From: Asterochloris sp. CNOR1
Lineage: Eukaryota; Chlorophyta; Trebouxiophyceae; Trebouxiales; Trebouxiaceae
Assembly: GCA_963969365.1 (NCBI GenBank)
Contig: OZ017747.1
Location: forward strand, 1,798,001-1,862,000
DNA length: 64,000 bases
Direction: 5' to 3'
Shown: in pieces, positions 21,359 through 32,400 of the stretch
Layout: each line of letters begins with the position of its first letter
Position numbering within the stretch: the first letter of the stretch is position 1
Notes under the pieces: generated by a model
Databases searched by the model: none
Told to the model about the DNA's origin: nothing
Seen by the model: the letters and a program-made list of their open reading frames with translations, nothing else
Position numbers and translations under genes: made by a program

Positions 21359-24300
21359 CTATGACAAGGCTATCAGCGGCAGCCCATACCTTGCGTACAG
21401 CATGACGGTGGCAAAAAGAAACACAGCAATTACTCCACTGATACACGTCACCCAAACAAATGCAGCATGGCTTTCCTCCTGCACAGCGGAAGAAGGCGCA
21501 CTCACAGCCGGTGCATTTACAATGTTGTTGATGCTTGTTTTGCGAACAGCTTGCCCACCATGGTATTTTTCAAATTCATTCCATAGACGCCCCCAATCAT
21601 AGAGATAAATGCAAAGCTGCCAGCTACAGCTGTGACGACAAGGTCCAGGGCCACCAGCTCATTGCGCCTGCACGTGGAGCGCACGTGGACATGACTCGTA
21701 AGCATGCATGGCCCAGATTGAATGAAGATCTTCATGCATGCGCCAGGACTGACCTATGGTCCAGCTCAATCTCAATGGTGCTCTCAGAGTCGTCGATGCG
21801 CTCATCCAGGACCTTCAATCTGCTTAGCAGGAAGTCTATCTGCATGAAGTACGCCTCCAAGAGGTTCTCGCAAGCGCTGATGTCATGGGGGTCGATGAAG
21901 CCGAGGCCCTCTGCACAGCAGTTACCTACGTTGAGCACTAAAGATACCATGGAAGCAAGCTGACGAGCCAGCACCAGAAGACGGACAGTCACCAGAGACT
22001 GCCTGGCACGCAAGTACTGGGCATATGCCTGGCAGCTGCAGTCTGTCCAACAAACAACCTGTGACCCGCCCCGTTTTGTGCTTGTAACAAGTTGCAATCT
22101 GGCTGCAGCAGTGACCCTGCACCTGGCGCCTTCATGCGGTCCAACGTGCTCAGCAGCTGTGTGATCTTGTCTACACGCTGATGCCACTTGTTGGGCTTGC
22201 CACCACCATGTGCGCCACCATGCTTCTGCAAGCAGGGCCGGCAGAAGCCTCATGGTGCAGGCGCCGCATCCCATTCATCTCATGCAGCTGGGCAGCTGCT
22301 ATGCAGAGACTGCAGATGGAGCCAGCCCAAACATTAAGAGAGCAGTTCTGCAGGGGAGAACCACCAGGCAGGGGCTTCAAGACATGTAACAGTTGCTGTG
22401 CAAAAGCCACAGAGGGAATGCCAGCCGCCACTGGCGCAAAAGTAGATGTGCAGGGAGCTGCACAGGCCAGGCAGCGCTTCAAGAGCCAAGGCAGCTGTCA
22501 AACGGCAGCGGACACGTGGAATCAGCAAGAGCTGGTGCAGCACACCAGATCTGCAGGCAAGCGCCATGGAGTGCTGCACAAAGGGCTAAGGCAGATGCTG
22601 CCTCTTGCCTTCCTGGACTGTGAGGGGAACTCTGTTGGGGGGGCAGTTGGAGCCTGCTGCAGGGCACTCTGCCTGCCGGGTGGGTCTGCCAGGGGCGCTG
22701 TCACTGGGGGCGGCGGTGCAGAGGTGGACGCCTTCAGCTGAGTGCCATCCTCCAGAGAGCGGCGTCCTGCAAGCACACAGCACAACGCATCTCGGCGTCT
22801 GCCAGGGGTGCACCTGGAGATGCAAGCCAACATCTTGACAGGGCTCTGAGCGGCAGCAGAGCTGCGGACAGCACGGCAGGAGCAGGCAGTGGTGGTTCAG
22901 GTGGCCACTGGCAGGGCTGTCCTGTCCATGCCTCAGCAGCCAGCCAGCAGGTCTGGCCCATGCTGGAGGTGCCTGGCGTGCCCCTGGGCCAGTCCGGGCA
23001 ACACCTGCCTGACTGGGCCTCAGCAGCTCGTTGCCGCGGCTGCACCGCCGTATCCCACTGCCGCGCAATGTCCTCTGCAGCTTCGCTCAGCGTCTCAGAC
23101 TTGGCATCCTCCTGGCTGCCCTGACCCTCTGAGGGCAGGCTGCTTCGGCCCTCGGGGCTGCCCCGCCCAGGCATTCCAGGCTTGGCTGGCTGCTGCTGGT
23201 CATCCCGCATGAAGGGTGTCTCAAGGACGTGAATCCCTGCAGCCGGGTTACCACAAGGCCTTCAGCATTGCAGCAGCACCTCCGGATGCATGAAGGGCGT
23301 CTCAGAGACCTCGACCCCTGCAGGCAGGTCAGTGCACAGGTGCTGGCGCCTGCAACTGCGCTGTGTCCTGCAGGAAGGGCATCTCAAGGGAGCCAACCCC
23401 CAGCAGCCACAGCAGCCTTGCAGTTTTGAACAGGACAACAACAAGACACCACACTTGTAAAACAACTCAAGCCCTGCAACATCACTGGTCAATGGCGCAG
23501 CTGGGATGACATCCTGTCAGCCACAACCAACCAGCTCAGCTGCCCCGCGCCACAGGCAGGGCAGCATCTCAAGCTGTGCACCAGCCTTGTTACCACAGAG
23601 CAACCTGGGGCCTGTGCATGGCATGCGAAAAGTCTGTCCGGGGGGGAGCGCTCGATGCAGCAGCGGTGAAATAGGTGTGTATGACATGCCTGCAGACTCG
23701 TGCAGGTTGGCACTTGAGGGCTCTGCATCTGTCTCCTCCTCCAGGCTGGCCTCCTCGTCTTCCTCAGACGAAAAGCCCTCGCTGTCATCCCCTAAAACCA
23801 CACCATCCACGGCAGCGGACTTTCTAGCCTCTTTGCGAGCACGCCGTGCCAGATACATGTCCTGCAGGTCACCCACCTGGTCAAGACAGCAGGGCAGGGC
23901 AGGCCAGGGCCAGCACGCTGGGCACTGTCACATGTCCTCAGGGTACCAAGCAGCCACATCATCCAGCAGCAGAACCGCTAAGCAGCACCTGCTGGTCCTA
24001 TGCAGCTCCCCGATGGCATTCATGTCTGCCACCACAGGGCTTGCAAGCCCTGTGCAGCACTGCAGCAGTCTCTGCAGCACATTGTTTGCTGCCTGCACAC
24101 AATGGCTGTAACTGCAAAGCTCGCCAGCCTCACACGAATACAGAAAGCAGCGGGCCATGCACAACGGTTGCAGCACCCTGTGCCTGCTGACCCAAGGCAT
24201 GTGCATTTGCCCAGGTACTTGCCTGCATGTCCTGGTCATCATCCAGAATACCCTCGAGCTCCTACAGGGAGCCAATGACAGTCACTACTGAACTGCAGCT

Positions 24301-26121
24301 GAACCCCGAGTGCAGGCATCATGGGCTGCCTGGATCATGCAGAGAGGCCTAGTAGGGCCCTGAGCACTGGTGAGCGCTTGCAACACATTTTGCAGGCACA
24401 AAGACGAAACGCCGCGTACACGCACCGCCTTGATTTTCGCTATGCGTGTCATCAGCTTATTCAGCGCTGTCTTGCAATTTCTGACCTCATCCAGATTTTT
24501 CCTGGAGATCTGCAACACCAAGGAGCTCAGTGATGCATACAGCCAGCAGGCTGATCACTCAAAGCAGCAGCTCAGTTTGCTGCATGCTTTGATACATTAT
24601 TACTTTCTGGGGAGGATCTGGAGGCAGCTGGTGTCTGAGTTGAGTCAGTTGTGCAAGCCGCTCACACCAGGACACATGTAGGAGCCCTTTGTGCACCTTG
24701 TTCGGCAGCCATATCAGCTGCTGGTTGCAGCAGACTGCGCACGCCACCTGACAGCCAGCACAACTGGCCCCCTGCGCACTCGTCAACTGCCTGAGGCAAG
24801 CATGAGTTGCAGCCACACCATCTCAAAGGCAGGCATCAGACCTGGCTGCTGCTGCATGCACAGCTGATTAGGACACAGGCCAGTGCACACCTTGTTCAGC
24901 AGCCGCTTGAGGGCAGGAGTGATGCACTTCTCCAGATCCACTGCCTCTGTCTCCAAGGACTTTGCCACAGCCGCCAGCACAGTCTCAAGAGCGCGCAGCT
25001 CGTAGGGCAGCCGGGAGTCAATGTAGGATGACATGCTGCTCCTGCAGAGCGGCTCAGCCAGATCCAGTGCCAGCAGGCAGCACCTTCACTGCCAAGGTGC
25101 TTGAGAGCACTGCGTGCAGAGCAAAGGGCTAGCCGTTGTGTGGGCAGCATGCATATCGCGTGCATGGCACCAGTGCATGCATGAGGCACAGCATGTGGGT
25201 CACAGTGCAGACATGTGCATGGGAAGTGCATTGCCAACAGCCTCCTCTGCCGGCCCAGGTTGGGCAAGGTAGGCGCTGGCTGCTTCTGCCGGGAGCAGAC
25301 GGCGGCAAGCAGATAAGGGGGAGCTGGCCGCTTCTGCTGGGAGCAGACAGCAGCACTCAGCACCTGCTGAGCCGGGAGCGTTTGTCGTGAGGCTGCCCTA
25401 CTGTCAGGCGCGCCACAAGGTCCTTCACAAAGGGATTGTCCTCAGCCGGGAAGGTGGCACAGTGCAGGGGCCGCCCTGGCTGGGGCACGCTCAGCACAAA
25501 CACCTGCAGGCAGCGTGGGCCCACGCTGCAATGCTTGCTGCACAGCTGCAAGCTCAGCACAGCAGCTGGTGAGCAGAAGTGAGCGAGATCGTGAGCCAGC
25601 TGACCAGTATCTTCTTGCTCAAGCCAGCATCTGAGCACACCTGGTCCGCTGCAATGATCATCCTGATGCTCTCAAAGTTGACTACCATAGCCCGCTCCCT
25701 GATGAAGAGCGCCGTGGGGTACGGAGTGGGAATGAGAGGGTCCACAATGCGCAAGTCTCTGCAAGAAAAAGAAGGGAGGCCAGGGGTTGCACCAGCTTTT
25801 TTGACAGATCTGCTTGTAACGCTTCTTGCCTGTAATAAATGCCAAGCCTGGAGATGAATTCATGCTTGTCCACCTGCACATTGAGCTCAGCTTTGGTGCA
25901 GACGCCTGCATTGGAGCACTGAAGAATCTCAAAGGATGTAAGCGCACCAGGACAAATTTGAGGTGTCCCCTCTGATTGATGCGCAGCCATTCCCTGGGCT
26001 GGTTTGGATTGACTGTGGGGATGGCCAACAAAGACTCATGGCTGTTTTCAGAGGCTGCTGCATGTCTATCAAAGTCTGGCAGTGTGGGCAACCTGGCATA
26101 GCTGCCTCGCACCGAGGACAT
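21359..26121 (-). CDS. MRS2: MRS2/MGT-type CorA magnesium transporter
   Basis: CorA-family Mg2+ channel. Exons resolved: 26121-25948, 25873-25830, 25758-25641, 25503-25402, 25041-24891, 24509-24426, 24261-24223, 23861-23690, one from 23236 (end unclear), 22766-22609, 22225-22123, 21910-21754, 21667-21559 and 21478-21359. Signature segments in order: VDKHEFISRLGI, RDLRIVDPLIPTPYPTALF, LPYELRALETVLAAVAKSLE, LEGILDDDQDMQDMYL, LLEAYFMQIDFLLSRL, RIDDSESTIEIELDHR, then membrane helix 1 ending in the invariant GMN (GGVYGMNLKN) and helix 2 (VTCISGVIAVFLFATVML). A long Pro/Ser/Gln-rich insert separates the coiled coil from the channel, unlike plant MRS2. The junction between exons 4 and 5 closes in phase only with a nonstandard donor, and several other introns use GC donors. 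Plastid, mitochondrial or vacuolar placement is undetermined. Confidence 0.88.
23205..23420 (-). repeat. Tandem copies of an MRS2 exon start
   Basis: Plus-strand cores GAAGGGTGTCTCAAGGAC, GAAGGGCGTCTCAGAGAC and GAAGGGCATCTCAAGGGA start near 23211, 23294 and 23377, each followed within about 20 bp by a CTGCAG- or CCAGCAG-like acceptor. Period about 83 bp. The first copy is the coding exon, the other two lie in the intron. Confidence 0.75.
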
Positions 26122-26455
26122 GGCTGCAGCTCTCAGCAGGCAACGATCACGATATCCTTATGGGAAGCATCTCAGATGCACTCCGAAAGCCTGGCTGCTC
26201 AGCCAAGAAAGAAAAGGTTTTGCAAACTCACCTCCCCTTCCAAGACTGCTTCAGCTTGAAAATGCTTACAAAGCAGCTGTGATACCACCCAAGGATAGAT
26301 GGCTGGTCCACTCGGCCACTGGCTCCTTCCTGATGTCTCTGTGGTAGGCCCTCAAAAGGTCGAACACATTTTGCAGGTGCAAACACCTCTTCTGACATAG
26401 GGCAGCATCACCCCACCCGTGCAGCCTCAAATGTCAGAGTGTACACAACAGGGTT
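26122..26455. other. Intergenic, upstream of MRS2 and downstream of the large LRR gene
   Basis: Both flanking genes are on the minus strand, so this holds the MRS2 promoter and the 3' end of the LRR gene. No motif, repeat or RNA gene is apparent. Confidence 0.4.
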
Positions 26456-29400
26456 TCAACCCATCCAGATGCGCTCAAACATTTCAAAAGTCAACAACAC
26501 CACATCGCGCTGTGTAGAGGACACAGAGGGCATCAGCGTTCTGGAAGTCATGCCATATTTCTTTGCATCAGGCTGCGCTGCACTGCTGGCTGACAGCACA
26601 GCAGACTGCACAAGCGGCAAGCTTGGCAAATGCACATCAGCTGCATCTCCTGCCGGCTGCTCCATTTGCGCTGTGTCCATGGAGGCTGGACCAGCGGCTG
26701 GCTCAGCAGCAGCAGCATCGGCCACTCTGTTGGGCTGCTGCTGCTGCTGCTGGCTGGGCACTGACGGCACCCCAGTGGCAGATCGGGTGGACACTTGCTT
26801 CTGCAGGGTGGGTGTGGCGGCATCTGGCAACATGCTAGCTGCACCTGCACGGCCGCCTCGCAGCCCTGATCCACTAGATGGGGCTGCATCACTGGCGCCT
26901 GGCAGCCTGCGCTGCAACCCCTCACTCTCAAACAGCTGCCGGGCCAGCTGCTCTGCGGCCGCCACCTCTGCCCGGCTGAAGCCATGAGAGCTCATGAGGT
27001 CCTGCAAGGGCAAGTCAACATCGGACAGGGGCACAAGCATACCACAACTTGACACTCCACTCCATGCTAGTTCTGACCAGTACCTCAGCTGCTGCAGGAA
27101 GAGAGCTTCGCTGCCCCCTGCACCCCTGCGGCCTCCTCAAGCCTGTCCCTGTCCATGACAACCAGGCCACACCAACTCACATCCAGCTGAGGCAGCATGC
27201 TGAGCCTCCCGCACACAAGCTCACACATCCAAGCCGCTCACCTTGAGCTGCTGCAGTGAGATGCCCTCTGCCTCCTGTGCCCTGGCAGCCTCCTCGAACA
27301 TGTTCTGCAGGGGGCCGGCGCCGCCGCCCTCCAGGGCGATCAGTCGGCGCATGTTGCGCTCCCAGGCAACGTGCCAGGGTGCGCGGCCAGACCAAGCCCG
27401 TGTCCCAGCCGGGTCCTTTGTGCAGGGCATGTTCTGTGGCCAGGCTGTCCCCAGCTGAAGGCAGAAGAGGCAACACTGGGCATTGTTTCTCATTTGTCAA
27501 GTTCGTCTGCAGGCCTGCAGCAGCAGCAGGTAGCTGCCCATGCTGGCTGGCTGGCACCCTCTGCAGCCTGCCAGCTGTGGCAGGCCTCACCAGGGCTGCC
27601 AAGACAGACAACCCCCCTCGCAGCACTGCAGCCCATGCAGCAAAGGCCGCCACCCCTGCTGTGCACTGATGACAGCCGCACGGTTCATATGCGATGCAGC
27701 CCATGTACCAGACGCCATCAGATTTGATCGTGGCCAACAGGTGCCCCAGCAGGTGCAGCCTGAGGCAGCAATACTCACAATGGGTGAAGTTGAGGCTGCT
27801 GCGGCAGCTGACAGGGCTGCCTGCACAGCTGTGAGCATGCTGGCCCCCATTTCGCCTTGGTGCTGCCCCCAGAAGGAGTGCATCTGCCTGAGGCGGATGT
27901 TTTCCATGCGTGCTCCCCATCGCGTCAGGATATCACCCTTCTCACCTGCAGGGGCAGCACTGGGTCTGATGGACTTGACAGTGCCTGGACGCAGTGTGCA
28001 GACCCAGCTGTGCCACTGTCTATGTGCAGGGCAGCCTGCTAAGCAGGCAGCCTGGACCAGTGATGCTCCACTGCTGGCAAGTCCAGCTTTCAAAAGAGCT
28101 CCTGGCTGGCCCTTTCACCTTGAGTCAGAGGCCCAGCTGCTGAAGGGGTCCAAGGTCATCAAGCATAGGCCCAGCTTGTTGCTGGCAAACCTGCTCCCCG
28201 CCCAGCTGCTCAAGGGGTTGTCAGCCTTGCCAACATGCTGCTTACCTGCTCAGCTGCTCAACAAATTGTCAGTCCTCCCAACATGCTGCCCAGTCACTTA
28301 TCGTGTTGTCAGTCCTGCCAACATGCTGCTCACCTGGGGACATGGTGTTGAACTTCTCAGGATCTGACAGCCCCAGGAGCTCATACGCGTCCAGTGGCCC
28401 AATGAAGTCGAACTCCAGGACGGGGGTGAAGGAGCTGGTCGTCAGCACAGCCCACATGGTGTTGTTCTCAGGGATGAGCTTCACCTTGCCGGCAATGCGG
28501 ATGTTGAGCCAGTTGTGCATGTCGGGTGTCTGCAGCAGGGGTGGAATCATGGCACAATTGAGGCGTGCTACCGGGCCTCAGCCTGTCCGGTTGCAGGCTG
28601 GTGTTGCAGGCTGGTTCAGCATGCGCAGGGCCACAAGCTTGAGAAACCCTCTCTGCGGGTTACTGCAGCCTGCACCCTGCTCCATCCAGCACCTCCCCTT
28701 TCTCTGTGCAGCTGCAAAGCCTTTCTAGCCAACTGAACAATGCACAAGTTGGAGATCAGGATGGGGTCTGGCCGGTGGCGGTTGAGCCAGCAGCACGAGG
28801 GGCCGAGATGCAGCAGCTGAACATGTGGCCGAGGGTTACAAGCCAGCAGACAGCGCGGAGCCTGCCGTGGATAACATCTCAGATGAGGACCTTCAGCGGG
28901 TTCAAACAGCTCACCTTCATGGCCATGTCCACCAGACGACGAGCCACCTCAGCGTGCTCAGGGTAGCTCACATCCAGCTGGTAGTGGCAGCTGCACCGCT
29001 TGGGGTTGAAGCACGCCCGCAAGCCCAGCAGGGCCATGGTTTGGCTCTGCTCAAGCCCCTGCAGGCTGAAGCAATCAAGCTGAGTGCGCAGCTGGACAGA
29101 GTCTGTCTCAGGCAGCAGTGAGAAGAAAGGAGTCCCAGGACAAAGCTAGCCTGGCCATGGCTGGGGGCAGGGCTGATGTACAAGAAAGACCAGGCTGAGT
29201 GAGCACACATGCAGGCACATGGCAGCAGGGCTCTGGCAGAGGACCAGGGCTCGTATGCCATGGAGGTACCTGCTCTGCCCAGCATTGCGCACCTTGAGGG
29301 CGTACAGCACCATCCAGAGGTTGTCCTTGTCCACCAGGCGGGGGTACAGGCACATCACAGCCTCCACACGGTCGGCGCTGTTGGATAGGCAGCCCAGCAC

Positions 29401-32400
29401 GCTGCGCACCTGCAGGTCTTGCCAGGCGGGCGTCACCAGCAGCTAGAGTCCAGCCGGGAGCTCTACAGCTCCATGCTGCAGCTCCCTGGGCTGAGAACAT
29501 GACCAAGCTTGCTGGCTGCGCAGCCAGAGGCCCCTACCACAATGCATTTCTCAGTTGAAAGACATGCAGTGACATCAGGAGAAGTCACCCTGCTCCCCAG
29601 ACCATGAATCCAGCTGCAGCATGCAAGCACTGGGCCAACAACCATGACCTCGGGCAGAGGGTGGCTGCAGCAAGGCCGCGGTGCCAGTGAGGTTGGTCGC
29701 CCAGCACCTGCTGCCCCTCCCTCAGCATCTCACAGATGGACCAGACAGGCATCAACCATGGCAGTCAGGCTGCACCTGAGCTGCAGTGACGAGCAGGCAC
29801 CAGGCACGTACCAGACAGAGCCATGGCAGTTGCAATGCACCTGGGCCGCAGTCACTGCCAGGTCGGGCGACAGGATGCGCAGGCCCATCATCTGCTCCAC
29901 CCGGGCTGAAGGGTCGTCTGCAGCCGCCTCACTGCTGCCCTGCTGGCCCTCCCCATCCCCAGCAGCGGGCAGCCTGAGGCCGCAGCTGCGCAGGAGGGCT
30001 GTAGCCAGATCCTCATCCAAGACTGGCTGTGTGCCACGAGGAAGGGTGATGCTGGAAACAAAGTCGAACGCCAGCGCCCCCCTGCAACAGGGATCAGCCT
30101 GTGTTCAGGCTTGCGGAGGTGTCTGTGCAGGAAAGGAGCAGAAACCCTTGAGGTGCAGTGCTGTGGCGCCGGTGATGCTGGAGACGTGGGTGAAGGCCAG
30201 GGTGCCCCTGCAGCAGCAAGCAGCAGTCAGCTTTGTGCCAGGCTTGGGGTGTTGCAAGGCAGCCAGCGACGTGAGCCGCAAATGCAGTGCATCTGGAGTG
30301 ATTGGCTGAGGCTGAGAAGCATGGAAACCTGATGCAGCCCACAGCATTCGGCGGCTGCATGATCCTGTGCACGCAGCAAGGAAGGTGTCTCATTCAGTCA
30401 GGCAGCACTGCCCGGCACGTATTGCAGCAGGGAGCATCCTCTTCATGCAGTGATGGCAGCAGTGCCCAGTGGTTACCCACTCGCCGGGGATGGTGCCTTG
30501 TCAGAAGTCTGGGGCCCCGCTGCTCGGTTCCAGTGCAAAGAGCATTGTAGATCCCATGGGGGGAGGCCCCAGGGTTGCAGTGTGCCACGCACGCAACCAG
30601 TAGGCAGCTGCAATGGCGGGCCAGGCTGATGCAGGGGAGCTCACTTGCTAGGAATGATGCCCCGCCAGGAGTCTGGGGGCCCGCTGCTCATGGCCACCAC
30701 CTCCGTCTCCCAGGCCACATTCCTCCAGGTTGCTGCATCCCCCTCTGCTGCCGCTAGGTCAGCCAAGCGCTGCGCAGCCCCACGGTGGTGGGCCAGTAGC
30801 AGGTCCAGCTCATAGTGCCCTGCATGGGAGGTCAGGGCTGGGTGCGAGGACACATGGGTATCCATCAGGCAGCACAGTACGTGAGTGTGACGCCAGGGGC
30901 CAGCCATGTGCTGCCATGCACCAGCTCAGCTCCACATGTCAAGAGGTGTCAAGGACAACAGCTTTTTGCATGCACACGCTCCTCAGGGTCTGACTGATTG
31001 ATCATATTCTTGATCCAAGCCATGCAAGTGTGGCCAAGCCGCACCTGTTGGGTTTGCGGGGCGGAACGCTCGGAAGACACCAAGGCGGGCAAAGAATTGG
31101 CTCCTATCGCTCTTCAAAAAAGTTGCCAGCATCAAGTCCAGATTGTCAGGGTCAACCAGCCTGCAGCAGCCAGCAGCCACCTTGCTCAGAGGATGCCAGC
31201 CTCACTAGCAGGGTTGTTTTGTGTCAATGCTGCAGCTGCAGCTGCAGCTGCAGCACCACAACACATGGTACAATAGCTCAAGTCGGCAGCCCTGGGCTCT
31301 ATGCAAAGACCCCTGAGCTCTACGCAAAGATGTGAGCCCTGGCAAGGCTGCGCCACTATGCAGCGATTGCTTTATCGCCCGCCTGCATCCTGTACCTGAA
31401 GGTCACCAGCAGCGCCGCCTGCACCTTCTCCTCCCCAAAGCCGAACTGGGCGAGCACCTCTCCAGCCTGCTGCGCAGTGTATAAGTGGAAGGGGATGAAC
31501 ATGGCCACCAGGGCAAGGCGCTCGTTGTCAGACATGCGGGGGCGCGCCAGGTTGGTCAGGAAGTTGCCCAGGCGGTGTGCGTCGATGACCTCCTTGTGCA
31601 CCTTGACCTTGACGTTGACATATTCCAGGGCCAGGGTCCCCCGTGGGGGCAGCCTGCAGGCAGAAGGTGACATCAGTCAGGGATCTGGCTGGCAGCTGCA
31701 TGTGTAGTCTGTCAGAAGCAGCAAGACTGCCCCTCAGGGGCAGCATGCAGAGCAAGTAGGGTGCCTGATCGGCAGTGGCTGCAGTGGTTGTAGTCCAGGG
31801 ACATGCAGCTGTAGCGTTGAGCCAAGGTGCCCAACGGGAGCAGTCTACAGGCAGGGGAGCACACTGAGTGCAAAGCAAGTGTGTGGGATCCAAGAGAGTT
31901 GCATGTGACTCGGAGGGCTGATCACCTGGCAGGAGCAGCAAGAGCTGAATGGGTGGCTTGACAACAGGATCAGGTGAAGTTCCCAAACCTGGGGGGCCTC
32001 CTGTGGGGTCAGCCAGCTGGCGGCTGCAGGCTGCTGAGCTGGCTGGGTAGCGGGCAGCTGTTGTATGGGCAGCACTCTGAAGAGACCGGAGGTGCCACCA
32101 AGTCAAGTTTTGTTGGGAGTAACTGCCCAGCCTCCAGTTTCAAGCATGTTGCAAACCCACTGTGACAATGCCTTTCAGAGGGGATTTCAGGCCGCCCAGT
32201 ACACCCACTGCAAGCTGCAAGACATTGTGCATCAGCCATCCGCCGTGTTCCAAGCAGGACTCAATTGTGGGCCACTGCGGCCCCTTGACTACAGCCTAGC
32301 ATGAGACAGACATCCCAGACAGGGCTTGTTGACGGCCACATGCTGCAGCAAAGACAGCAGGGCAACATTCTTCTGTTCTTGACATTGCGAGGGTTTGGCT

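Noticed and set aside
27177-27920. Minus-strand frame of 247 residues
   Set aside because: Reads out of frame across two exons and an intron of the large LRR gene; the true exons are 27433-27242 and 27945-27779.
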